Assembly: GCF_020085105.1 (NCBI RefSeq)
Contig: NC_058051.1
Location: 21,403,955 to 21,467,954, forward strand
Length of the DNA stretch: 64,000 nucleotides
Direction of reading: 5' to 3'
DNA from: Siniperca chuatsi
Taxonomy: Eukaryota; Chordata; Actinopteri; Centrarchiformes; Sinipercidae
Part shown: positions 1-18,486 of the stretch, one piece after another
Position numbering within the stretch: the stretch's first letter is position 1
How the letters are laid out: each line of letters begins with the position of its first letter
Program-made: the position numbers and the translations under genes
The notes under the pieces: generated by a model
What the model was told of the DNA's origin: nothing
The model's database searches: none
Seen by the model: only the letters and a program-made list of their open reading frames with translations

Positions 1-2048
1 TTTTTTCCTGTGCCGAGCCTCGATACAACCCAGTCACCCTGTTCCAGTACCTGAATCGCCAGAGACACATACTACATGGCAATGAGAGGAAGGAGCTAAG
101 GCACCTGCCAAAGATTGTCCAGCTAGTGTCTCGGCTATTGTTGGACATTGCAGAGAACCGACAGGTGATAGAGGAAGATATTCTGGAGGCCCCTGATATT
201 CATGATATAGAGATGACTCTCAGCATCATTGAGAAGATGGGCCCTGAGTCATTTGCAAAGGAGCCCCGTTTACCAGGTATGCCCACCTTACCGAGACATT
301 TCAATGAGCCAGCCATCTTCTACCATCGCAAAAGTCTGAGCTACAGTGAGTCTGATTTGAGACGACTGGGCTCACAGCTCAACCTCCTCACACAACCTCT
401 TGGCTCCTTGTCACATAGTAATGTTGAAATGTCCATTTCCTCACCCGTGGCCTCTGCACACAATGCAACCCATTGTCAACGGTGGAATAGCAACACATCT
501 GACATCTCATACATCTCAACAGGCTCACTCTGGCAAATCAAGAATGTAGAAAACCAAAAAGATAGATCGATTCTGCTGAAGAAGGTGAAGCGGAAAACTA
601 TCCAACGTAGTGAGTCTGTGGGACACAATCAATCTACCAAAAAGGGTAGCATGTTGTCCAGGTGGAAGGCAGAGCAGAGGGAAGAGTTAGAAATGAATGG
701 GATGTCTTACAGTAGAGAAGAGGACCTATCAGAGAAGTCAGAGGTGCCCTTCATCACCCTGCAGTCAGAGTTGTCCCTGGATGCCAGGAGGTTGCTAGTG
801 GCACAAGCTCTGGCAGTGGACCTTTTTCTTGATGGGGAAGAAGAGCACAAGAGCAAGGTCTTGGCCTGGCAGGTAACTGACCCATACCAGTGTGGTGGTA
901 TTTGTAGAAATGGAGAGCATGCGTGTAGAAATGCATCAAAAATTATGTAAATGCTTGAATTTGTCCATCACAAGGGCTGACATTATGCTAAAATGTCAGT
1001 TATGTCAGTTGTTAGCTGTTAATAACAGACTACAATTCACAGTCACAACAAAGGCATCATTGCATGCACCCTAGTACAAAAGTTGTAATCCTTCCCCTAA
1101 ATTTGATTTTGAGTTGGCAATTAGACTTATTTATGCATGACAAACAACAAAATTACCTTTCCTAATTAGAAGTGAAGGACAACCGTCCGCCTTCCAACCC
1201 ACACACATTGATCCATATAGTGACTGGTACATAACATACAAATGTCAATTATTAAATTAATTTGTGCTTGGTGACTACTGAAGGTAGTATCAGAATAGTA
1301 GAATAATTTCAATGACAAAAAATTCTACACAGAGCTGCTACAACGGAATGCTCCTCAGTCACATACAGGCAGACAGGGTCTAACATGACTGCCCAATTGT
1401 GTGCAGGCAGAACTGAACCAAGGCGGTGGCTGGGAAAGGCTGTGTATGGAGCGGGATCCATTCATCCTCACTGGGCTCATGTGGGCATGGCTGGAGCAGC
1501 TCAAAGAGCCAGTCATCTCCATCCAGGAAGCCAAAGCCCTGAACCTCAACAACACTGATGCTCAAACTGTGCTCAACATACTTGACCAGGTCAGTGCATA
1601 CTCTGCACTGATTCACATTTTAAACAACAGCAATACTACAATAAATTGCCTGGACAATGAAGCTCCCAAGTTTTCATCTCTTCCCAGGCCCCTAAGGAAA
1701 CATTAACATGCATACTAGATTGTATGGCTCATATGATGACGATACCAGAAGAGGTTGAAAACACATTCCTGAATCGTATTATCAAGGCTTTCACTTGGGT
1801 AAGAAAACCAATACACCTAATTATTTGGGATTAATTTCAACAGTTTAATTAATTTCCTCCTCGTCATTTTGTTTTGTTTCAATAACCTGAGAATCTTGTT
1901 TGCCTTTGAACAGATGGAAAATAACTCAGAGGATGGAACCCAAGTGTACGAGTCCATGACTACAGTCCTACGGTGTGTCCTTGAGGACATGAGATGTGTG
2001 GCCATCGAAGCAGATGAGACACCTACGTCTCCCTTCCCTTTAACATAG
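1..2048 (+). CDS. ptpdc1: Protein tyrosine phosphatase domain-containing protein 1, C-terminal exons (partial)
   Basis: Four exons are visible: about 18-872 (it may begin before the window), 1407-1589, 1688-1798 and 1914-2048 (TAG stop). All junctions are phase 0 with AG/GT signals (donors GTAACT at 873, GTCAGT at 1590, GTAAGA at 1799). The protein carries the post-catalytic part of PTPDC1: a conserved helix (LPKIVQLVSRLLLDIAENR), a long low-complexity serine/basic linker (QRSESVGH, SILLKKVKRK), then the family C-terminal block QSELSLDARRLLVAQALA and, across the first splice, RDPFILTGLMWAWLEQLKEP. These blocks match my memory of human PTPDC1. The tyrosine phosphatase domain with its CX5R loop must lie left of the window, so activity cannot be judged here. 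PTPDC1 is reported to affect cilium length and centrosomes (family knowledge). A possible ATTAAA poly(A) signal lies at 2141-2146. The gene ends about 570 bp from the stop codon of the convergent fbxw12 gene. Which teleost paralogue this is cannot be decided. Confidence 0.85.
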
Positions 2049-2616
2049 GTACCACCAGTCATGTATATGCGGTGCACTGCCTGTACTCCGTGTGGAGGCA
2101 TGAAAGAGAAAAGAATGCTTTTGTGCCTTGTGACAACATTATTAAATATGTAATGTGGGCTTAACATAAACATTTATGGTATATAGATTATTGTCACTAA
2201 TACATAACTAACACGCCTCAGTAGTGTTTCTTACCTTAGTTGTGAGTGGAGATGACATATTTAAGAACAGGTGACCAAAATCTATTTTGAATACATTATG
2301 CCTTAAGACTGGTCACATTCAACACTGACATACCTCCACTCCAAAAGCATAGTCATAGAACATTATACCCATACATGTACAGACTTTCTTTTATTTTCTT
2401 AACAAGCATGTTGTTTCCACAGTGTATCAATGCTTTTCCCATAACAGTGTTTCTCATCTGTAATAAGTGTTCTCATTTTGTTTCCTATAAACATAGAGTT
2501 ACCAAAGAGCATAATGTGAGCATGTATGATGAACAGTTCATAATAAAAGCAACTGTTCCTCCTTCCAATGGGTTGTGCAAACTGCTTGTAGGCACCTTTT
2601 TGTGGAGCAGTGATGC

Positions 2617-5600
2617 TCAGGAGGTGAAAGAATAAGCTTTTAATACGTCTTTCCCATCTTTCCCTTCTACTGAGGCCACAATGCTGGAGTAGTCACAGGC
2701 AATGTGAGTGAATCCTCTAGAACACAGGGCACAAAGCATAAAGTAACAAGATTAGGAAATGACTGCCAAAGCAACATGAAGATACAGAGAAATTACCTGT
2801 ATTTAGGCTGTTGCATTACAAGTAACTATTGATGCTAACTTGGCTGCTGTTGATACAGCAGACCCATACAAAAGCATACAGCATACAGCATACAGTACCT
2901 GGACATTGTGTGAGAGCCTCCTAGTAAGTGGTATTGGCTCTCCAGGGTCAACCCACGGTCTCTGTCATTTCTCCATGTCAACACTCGTAAGGAGAGGTCC
3001 TGCGATGCTGTCACCACGCGAAAGCTATCCTGTAAAGGTGAAGACAACACAAACTGGCCCTTTTCAGACACTTATACTTGGCTCTTTTAACACAGAGGGT
3101 ATATTGTACTGTAAAAAACAAAGAATTTCAACAGGTGAAGGGATATTTGTTGAATTGCAAATGAGAAAACAGCCTACCACACATATAGAAGAGATAGGCA
3201 TAGTGTGCTCTTTAAAGGTAGCAAGCAAGACTCCTTTCAGAGAGTAGACCCACAGCTCCAGGTTAGCTGCCAACACAAAGCAGTTGCTGTCCTTGGCCTC
3301 TAGAAGGATGTGTGAGGACCTGGTGTTCAGTGTCAAGGGGAAGGACTCCACCTGCTGGACTAAGATGAGAAGAGAGTCAATATTATATTATTATTATATT
3401 TTGGAAAAATCCACCTTTTAAACCCCTAACCTGCAGATTTCAGGATTCATTCTCAGATGTCGATTTGTCATATACATTTTTGGTGTACCTACTTTCACTC
3501 CACCTGCTTAACTTACATCTATTTCAATTCATATTTACCTACATTTTCCAGAATGACCTTTGACAGAACACAGACAACAGGTGTGAACTTGTTGCACTGA
3601 ACTGTCGGTTAAACGTGTATGTCAAAATAGCAATAACTTCAGTAAGTGTGACAGGTTTTCTAGTTGAGAAAACTTTTGCCACTTATTGAAAACGCATCTT
3701 GTGGGTGCACTGCATACTGGTCTATTGAGGCTGCTGTTAGTGGGGAAACTGGTATTTCTTTTCTGTTTTTCAGTGTTGACCATCACTGTGTAATACTGAG
3801 TCTAGAGACAAGCCCTTGCTCTTGGATCTCTAAGAGAGACATTTTTCTTATATTATTATTAATTTCATTGTAGTTGTATTACAAATGTCTTGAAGCGTTG
3901 GCATGCCAGTCATCCACGGGAATAAGCAAAATACACAATGACAAATGCATCCAATTTAGCAGTATCTGAACCAGCAGCTTAACAATATCTGCAGTTAATA
4001 GTGGATTTTCCTAGAATGATTCACCAACTGACTGCAATTTTCTAATAGCTAACATAAGATTCAGTATCACATTAAAGCATATTAAAGTCAATCTGCACAC
4101 ATCTCAGTCCTCACCCTGAATCTCGGACTTGTACTTAGTCTTTTTAATGTTGACATCGAAGACAGAGAGGGCTTTGTTGTTTGGGTGCTCGTTGTGGTGG
4201 ATGGCGGCCAGTCTGGCAGGCTGGGTGGGTATGAAGACAGCAGCCTGGCACCCAGTGACTGGCACAGACTGGCACAGAGGATCTTCATTCTCAGACGGAG
4301 AGGTCAAACTCTCAGTGTAAATCACCTGGCAACAAACCAAACAACAGAAATCTAGAAAATTTTGATTAATGTTTCATTGTTCTCATCTATGAACAACTAT
4401 TTTCCCACTGTGTCATCTGCACAGAGGTAATGTGGTAAAAGAAAACACATGAGAACAGACCAGAGCAGGAAACGCAAACATAAAGTCAGGCTGTTAAAGA
4501 CAACAAGAAATACCTTTGGACTTAAGTCATCATTGTCCTTGGTTCCAGCCGTGATCCATTTCTTGTCTGGTGAAACAAGGAGTATGTTGACTTTAAAGGT
4601 GTCACACACCATTACACTGGACTTTTTTGTCAAAGCTGAATCAGCTAGTGTACACACAGATCCCTGACTGGTTCCAACCTAGAAGATGATTTAATGGGAA
4701 GCACGTGTTACTTTAATAGAAAAAGAGCGATATTATTTTCAGATTTACAACCACAGAAATTCTGAGCTTACTTACAGTCAGAAACCAATTGTTGTTGACA
4801 TTGTACTGTAGTAACGTACAGTGTGGAGATGCAGTAGAAAAGGAGGCCACCTCCTGGCCAGTCTGACCACACCAGGTCTTTATGAGGCCTGTGGAGTCTG
4901 CTGTGACCACAACTTCATGCTGTTCATCACTTACAATCCCTGTCAAAGGACTCTGCACAGGACTGCACCACAGGAGTTCACCCTGAGAGAAAAAAGGTGC
5001 AACTTTAGATAAATGCCTTGGTGAGGCCGTTTATTCCAGTAGCTTGCAGCTTTTAACCAAGGAGAAAATCTGCACATGATTGCAGTTCATATCACTGGTT
5101 TAGTGTAGATAAAAGGTCTGAATGCAGCACTGTCACTTTCACTTCTGGGTTTACTTTGTGGCATCTCAGATCTCAGAAATAAACTTTTATTATTATTGTC
5201 ACGATGTATTGTGGAAATGTAAGTTTTAGATATGGACTAATAAGGACCCACAGCATGTGATACTTAACACTTAATGTTAAGTTTTACATGTTTGCTGAGG
5301 CATTGTCTGCAAATACTGTATGAGTCATACAATCAATTTAAGACAGATGAAAAGAAAAACTAGATCTAAAACTTGAATATACAGAAAGATAAATATTTAA
5401 TCAGATTGTGTGCCTCCAAACAAGACAACATTTTCTATTGGTACAAATACGTTTAACATTATTATACTGAGAATGCAGGATGATATGATGAAGGTGTTGC
5501 ACTGACATTTTGGATGTTCCATGCTCGGACTGTACCATCAGTAGAGGCGCTGTAGACTGTGACACTGCTGTTCCAGAGGTCGGGACACTGAGCTGAATTC

Positions 5601-6272
5601 CCCTGCAGGTACACCAACCCTACCACCCTGCCTGATGCACAGCATGTCAGACATAACGTTAAACAATGAGATGATGGACGTGATGAAGCCATGCAAAGGA
5701 GATTCCAGACAGAGACAGTATACCTGTGTGTCCTCTGAGGCTTTTGCAGGTATAACCTCCTGACCGGCCTTTCGTCATCTTCATCTCTATGTGGCAACGT
5801 CGCAGGAAGTATCTCTTCCATGAGCGATTCACATGTTCACTCCCCAAGACTGCAAAGTTACAGAAACCCCAGCGCTGCAGACACAGCCTCCTGAGGGGAC
5901 CACACGAATCGCTTATATATGTTTTGATTTGAAATATTATTCATTCAGTGCATCATCTACTTTATGTATTTGACGTTGGACAAGACAGAAATTAAAGTAA
6001 CGTACAAACAAAACTCACCTCCATAGCCATGGAGTCTCTGCAGCTTCATACCAATCCTAAAAATATATCATTGTAATCAGACAAAAGTCAGACACTTTTG
6101 GAATTATAATAGGCTCGCTCTTGTTGCACATTAACGTTAGCTACTTCCGCAAGTTGGACACTCCTTAACTTACCTTAGACACACTTGAGGCACTGATTAA
6201 ATCTTCCTCGGTCAGGAATGTAAAAATATGAATAAGGCAATCACCGATCAAGTGCGGGTGATGAAGGTCCAT
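2617..6272 (-). CDS. fbxw12: F-box/WD repeat-containing protein, FBXW12-like (complete)
   Basis: Ten exons on the minus strand: 6272-6174, 6056-6019, 5890-5724, 5631-5507, 4982-4776, 4678-4514, 4325-4115, 3359-3178, 3029-2899 and 2716-2617 (TGA). They sum to 1425 bp, giving 474 aa with every phase agreeing; human FBXW12 is of similar length (about 464 aa). The start ATG at 6272 has A at -3 and G at +4. Residues 1-55 form the F-box (DCLIHIFTFLTEEDLISASS ... TPWLWRRLCLQRW). The rest is a degenerate WD40 propeller with blades such as YSASTDGTVRAWNIQN and VVVTADSTGLIKTW, and with the family block LLVSPDKKWITAGT followed by YTESL. The family pairs Skp1 with substrates in SCF ubiquitin ligases; the substrate is unknown. 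The fourth exon uses a weak donor (GTCAGT at 5506-5501). A possible AATAAA on the minus strand lies at 2395-2390. The orthology call rests on remembered human sequence; another FBXW clade member is the main alternative. Confidence 0.87.
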
Positions 6273-6892
6273 ACTTACGCCAATAATATCACACTCCACT
6301 ACTATCTTCCTACTGTAACGTTACGTCAAAAGCGGCAGCAGTTCCAAGTTTGGGCAAGCTACGGAAAGAATACAGGGACAAGTGGGGATGGTTTGTTTGG
6401 CTTTTGGCCTGCAGAGGCTTCACTGCGCCACCAGATGTCGCCATTATAAAAGGTAGGTGATCCAGAGCAATGTCCAGGACAGAGGCGCACTGCAGGTAGC
6501 GCGCAACAGATGCAATATAAAACCGATGGTTGAATTCTACTTTTGAATATGGAAAAAAAAACAACTAAATAAACGCATGTATTAAATCTCATTAATGTGT
6601 TATTTAACCTGTTACCTGATCGAGTGGAGAGAGTATCATTCAGACTGAGTCTATTTTGAGGAAATAATTCATGTACTTTCAGAAAAATGATTGCATCTTA
6701 CTTGTCTTAATATTGTTTATCTGCAGCTTTTCGTGATGCTTTTCTCTGGCGAGTGTGGGAAAAAAATGATTGAAGCAAAACAGGAAACATCTGCGTAAAA
6801 ATAAGCTTATGGCCACATTGTGTTGAGCCCCGACCCACTTAATAACCAAATAAAAAGCCATCCCAATCAGTCAAGGTGAATTCACAGCAGAG

Positions 6893-6927
<35 letters not shown>

Positions 6928-7310
6928 ATTCAGCCCTGGCGGGATTCTTCAGCAGGGCCCCATGTCTCCTGTGAACACGCCCCAGATAGATGAGCCAGAT
7001 ATATAGCCAAGACCTGCGGGTAGCAGAGGAACTGTGAGAAAGACATAATCTCACTTGCTCACTACAAGGGTTACCTGTGACACCCTCGCAATGACAAGCG
7101 GGTCCAGCGAAAGGGGGCCACGTACAGGGAGTTTGGATGATACCCTAACCAGCAATCTGTAGAAGTTCCCGAGCGTACTATTTTCTTTATGCTTTTCGTC
7201 ATTTTGGAGTTCCTTTGGAGTTATCTGGGCTGTGATCGATCGGAGAATAAGCGAACCGAGTTATTCATCAGCTCTACAAATCGTTGCATGAAACTGAGAG
7301 CGGGGGCGCA
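6273..7310. other. Head-to-head intergenic interval between fbxw12 and wnt7a
   Basis: About 1.04 kb separate the divergent start codons, so both 5' UTRs and probably both core promoters lie here. It holds the GT microsatellite at 6894-6924 and a weak TATA-like string (ATATATAG, 6999-7006) about 305 bp before the wnt7a ATG. The last 25 bases contain a uORF, annotated separately. No other coding exon is apparent. Whether the interval acts as a shared bidirectional promoter is an inference from spacing only. Confidence 0.5.
6894..6924. repeat. (GT)n microsatellite upstream of wnt7a
   Basis: About 15 uninterrupted GT units, ending some 390 bp before the wnt7a start codon, probably in the proximal promoter. 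Confidence 0.97.

Positions 7311-7314
<4 letters not shown>
7288..7314 (+). promoter_or_regulatory. Upstream ORF overlapping the wnt7a start codon
   Basis: An ATG at 7288 opens an 8-codon frame (MKLRAGAQ). Its TGA stop at 7312-7314 overlaps the wnt7a start codon as ATGA (7311-7314). The upstream ATG has T at -3 and A at +4, a weak context; the main ATG has G at -3. A ribosome that used the uORF would stop on top of the main start, a geometry compatible with leaky scanning or reinitiation control. The uORF is seen directly; any translational effect is inferred. Confidence 0.55.
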
Positions 7315-13838
<6,524 letters not shown>

Positions 13839-15350
13839 GAATATTTATTGGATGGTGCTTGTGTGTGTGTGTGTGTGTGTGATGTATGTATGTGAGCATG
13901 TGGGTTCATGTCTTTGTGTTTTCATGGACAAACTGGAACAGTTAAACTTTAGAAGAAGGCTGTTATTGCAGTTTTTTTCATACATAATGAGGAACTACTG
14001 TACTGTGTATACAGTAAACTGAAGATGGGGCGTCATGATTCTTTTGCACACAAAGCTCTTCACCCTACTACTTGGACTGTTGCGTTTGTTGGGGTGCAAT
14101 GTTGAAACAGTGTGACTAAACACTGTTAAGGGAAAAACTGCACCCTGGCATGTGGGACTAGGTGACCACGGTGTAAGTCAGTGAAGCAAGATGTCTAGAC
14201 TTTAAGCTATATGGACATGTTGTGACATTTAGGAAATGGACTTTGCCAATGCAAATGAATTAAGGTGGATGTGATTGCTGAGCAGGACACTGCTGTAGTT
14301 CTCACTCTGTGCACAGATGAAATGACACAGCCATTTGGAATATTTAACATACTGTATTTAGAGAATGAAAATAATTAATATTAATTTATTCTATTCTAAA
14401 AACTACTGATTTTGTCCATTATGGATCAAAAATAACAAAATGTTGGGAGGTTTTAGTTTATTAAAGCGATCAAAACGTGTCCACGGTTAACACACTGGAT
14501 TTGAATCTGCCTGGAATAATGTGTCATGTTTTAGAATAATGTTGTTCCAGATGAAACTGCTGTAGGCTCCTCACCTTGACCTTCTAACTCTCTCATGAGT
14601 TTGTCTTCCCTCTGTTTGCTGCTAGTCTAGAGAATCCCACTTGTTGAGGTAGAAGGCTATACGCTACAGACTGTCTTCGATGGCATTGCTTACTTCAAGC
14701 CGATTTAGCTTAACAGAACTTATTCACTGATCAAAAACAGGCACATTTTCCACTTTTGGTAAATATTGGTTAATAGAGTATATTTTGTAAAAGCCTATTT
14801 TTATATGAATGTCTTATTTATATCTTTTGCATATTCATTGTCAAGTCCCTGACTCCTGTTTTTAAATCCTTGTGAAAAAAAGCTGATATATGTAAGTTGG
14901 CCCCTGCTGTCACTGCCATAGTTGTATATTGTAAGTGATAGAAACTGTTTATATGTGTTTGTGTTCAAACGTCTGTGTTTACTGCATTTCATGACTACTA
15001 CTGATGGAATACAGGAACAGAATAACACTAACAAGACATGATTCCCATTATTGCTTCCTCATACATCAAGTCTCACTCTGATCATGACAAAAGAACAAAT
15101 GGGAATGCTGTGTCATAAAGAGAAAACCCTATAGAGAAGTTTTGCAATTGCTTTGCAAGGATAAAATATACTTGAACAGTTGTAACTTGCTGTAAATGAC
15201 ATTTTCTTGCCATAAACCAGCACAGCAGTGGTGTTGTTGAACTTTTCCGACATAAATTACCTTAATTGTTCATTATATAAGAATCAATTATCTGTTAGAG
15301 TCATTACTTAGAAATTCAAATGTACATAAAAATAAATCTTTATTAACGGT
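13839..15350 (+). other. wnt7a: Probable wnt7a 3' UTR
   Basis: AT-rich sequence directly after the wnt7a stop, without coding signal. It starts with a GT microsatellite (13859-13881). The best poly(A) signal I can see is AATAAA at 15331-15336. Its length would suit the long 3' UTR known for WNT7A, but the true end is not fixed by sequence alone. Confidence 0.4.
13859..13881. repeat. (GT)n microsatellite in wnt7a 3' UTR
   Basis: About 11 GT units starting 21 bp after the wnt7a stop codon. Confidence 0.95.
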
Positions 15351-17458
15351 AGCTATATTGTGGTTTGCAACATCATCAGGCAATTGTAAAATCGTGAAAT
15401 AGGGGTAAAAATTCTCAAATATGTGGTCACCATGGAGATAAATGCTTATAAAAAGTACTTATCCTACAAGTACAATGTGTGCAATATTCGGCCTCAGAGA
15501 GAGAGACGTCCTTTGAGAGGGGAAAGTTATTCAGGCTTAATTGAGGGCCCATCTTGCAGACTGGGAAGCAGTTGAATGTGTCAGAGGAGAAAAGTGTTTG
15601 TGCACTAATGGTAGGGTAACAGTGTAATTGATGTGACTAGTTGGGCAGACTGTCACAGAGATGACTTGCTCAGTCGGGGGAGTGGGAGCTGTCAGGTGAT
15701 AGATGACTCGCACATCTGCTTCATTCACTCCTGGGCCACTAGTTGCTACAACAACTCCAGTGCAGCAGAGAAAATGCAGGACAGTCTCCAAAAGAGGCCG
15801 GCTGACATGTCAGGGAAATGTTAACGATGCTAAAGCCCACAGTCGTTACAGATTCCACTCTCATCGGCCTGGAAGTGGAGTAAGGAGGTGTTGACGGAAA
15901 ACCTGCTCCCAATAATCTCCTGGGATTGACAAATGTAGCCTGTAAAGTTTTCACCTGTGCTGTATTTTAGAACATTTCCACATGGGCATTTTCCTTGTAA
16001 AAGAAACCCCTTTTCCCCCCTCCACATTTAAAAGGCTGAGACACGTGAGAATTCAGGTTTAATTTACAATAGATTAGCCATATCATGTGTCATTGGAAGT
16101 GATAATCTGCCCAGAATAAAGAGAAAAGGGCGTGAAGGGGATAATGACAGAGGCTTGTCTCTGTCTGACAAAAGCTTTCAGCTTTCATAATATTGATACA
16201 AAAGACTCACGCATAAGAAAAGGCAGCTGCTCAAAAAAGCTCTGGTTAAACCTAAACTAGGGTTTTGTGTCTAAGACGCACATCACATTATCTCATGAAC
16301 AAAACACTTATTTCTCAGAGTGCTTTATATGTGTCACTTATTTACTTTCACTTGCAGTAATCTACCATTTGAATGACAAGGGCAAAATCCCAAATTTGTG
16401 TGGATACTTTGAATGTGGTGCTCTAAGGTTACAAGGTGCCCTGAGGTTCCACTAATGTGGATTAATCATGAGGGTTTACACCATCAAACCTTTGAAGCTA
16501 TACTTTACAGCGCAGCATGCCTTTTTTAAAATAAACAAACAATGTAGTTTAGCTACTGTTCTTGATAATCCACCTGCAGTGTTTTCCAGGCAGGTGCAAA
16601 ACACCACCACACAGAGGCCATAGTCACTTCATCCCGCATTGAGTCACAAGCACAAAATACCACCTTGTTTGATATCACAGTCTAAGTCAGACACCCTGCA
16701 GGATCACTGAAATGCTAATTATACTCTTAGCTGTGTTTCTCCATAAACAGGACCAGGCCCATGCCAAGATGTTCTGGGGTGTAATATCCATGTTGCTCTG
16801 AAGTGGGGTTGCATTACCCTTTGGAGTTTTGTTTATAAAAAACACACACACGCAAACACGTGCACTCACCCGTCACCTGCAGTAGTTGGAAATTGGTGAT
16901 AGCTGCAGATTTATGGTTAGTAGTCTGGCTCACTCCCTGTGTTGTTGCTGGAGACCGGCCACAGCTTCCCTATCTGCTCCCATGACCTGTTACATCAGGT
17001 CAGCCCAGCACTCTGCTCCAGCCAGCAATTAGCGTCAAAGCCAACAATGAGTCTTTTAAAATGTACTTAAGGAAGATCCATCCAATTTTCTGTTTTATCA
17101 TTAGATCGGCCTTCACTGCACAAGTGATGAAGATTTATATCTTAAATAAAAGTTTAACTGATGTTGCTGGCATTTGTTGAAACCAGTGATAGAATTCAGG
17201 ATTTATTTCCAATTCATATTATGAACCTAAACTTAATTACTTTCTTGATTTCTTGATACAGTCTGTTCTCTTTGGTGTCTGCATGACAGCTACTCACAGA
17301 ATTAAAGTTACACATGAAACATAGCATCTTGTGTTGACTTTTCCAAAGAAAAACTGAAGATATACCACCACTGAAGAAGGAAATGACTCAATGACAATTT
17401 CTCTGTAAGAGAGTTGTTAAATCATACATTTTACAGGGCCTTCATTAACACATAGGCG

Positions 17459-17460
<2 letters not shown>

Positions 17461-17517
<57 letters not shown>
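17461..17517. repeat. (GT)n microsatellite
   Basis: About 28 uninterrupted GT units, the longest dinucleotide GT run in the window. Confidence 0.98.
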
Positions 17518-17519
<2 letters not shown>

Positions 17520-18463
17520 CTATTCTGTTTCAACAGCTTCCAACATTTCACTCAAACAAGTGGACAGCACTAAAGACAATAATTTGAAGGAGGAGGAGGA
17601 GTGAGAAAATGTGTTCTCGAGTTTTTCTCTCCCCCTCGCTCTCTCTGACCATAAATCTTCTGACACATGATTATGTCAGTCATACATTTGTTTTTCCTCT
17701 GGTTGAGACATGCACAAGCACCTGAGCACTGCACAGTAAATTGCAGAGCACAAGGTTGTCTTTATGTGATTCCAGAGATACTGTATGGGTGCAGAGCTCA
17801 TTCATGCACTCTCTTAACAGCATACTGTTTGAGAGTCTGCGATGGAAGCCAGAGATAGCAGACAATATCCACTCCCCACAAGAGAGATCCACAACTGTTT
17901 GGCCCTCACAGGGTCTATCTGACTTCCCATGGCCTATCTGATTTTACAGGTAAACACAGTGGTTCAAATAGCTTCAAGGTATTGTCAGCGGAATTAAGGT
18001 AAGAACACAGGCTGGATCAGCTCTGTGGGGGGATTTTGAAGGAGCCATTTACAATGATTTGAGTGAACATACCGGCCCGCTTAACCTGCCTTTGAAAGCT
18101 TTTGAAAATGTAATCATGGAACAGTAATGCATCTGAGAAATGGAGTAATGAGAACTTTGAGTGAGTATGTCAAAAGCTGCCTTTGATGGTGTGTAGTGTT
18201 GTATCTTCAAATGATCTAAGCACCCCATATGATACTTTTCCTTGCTTTTGGAGTGGTTTGGAACAGGGCTATGGAGGGCCCTCATACCTGCCCCCCTCCC
18301 CCCCCCAGAAGACGTCACCTGAGCTAAGCTTACAGTAATCCTCCGACGTCTCGGGCGTACTGACACGGGATGTTTTGAACAAAAACACCAAACTCACTAC
18401 AACCCCTTAAGACTCAGAGACGCTTAGAAAATATCATTGATCTTCATCCAGCGTCATGACAGT

Positions 18464-18486
18464 CAGCCAGCCAGCCAGCCAGCCAG
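18464..18486. repeat. (CAGC)n tetranucleotide repeat
   Basis: About five tandem CAGC units between wnt7a and the transposon nest. Confidence 0.9.
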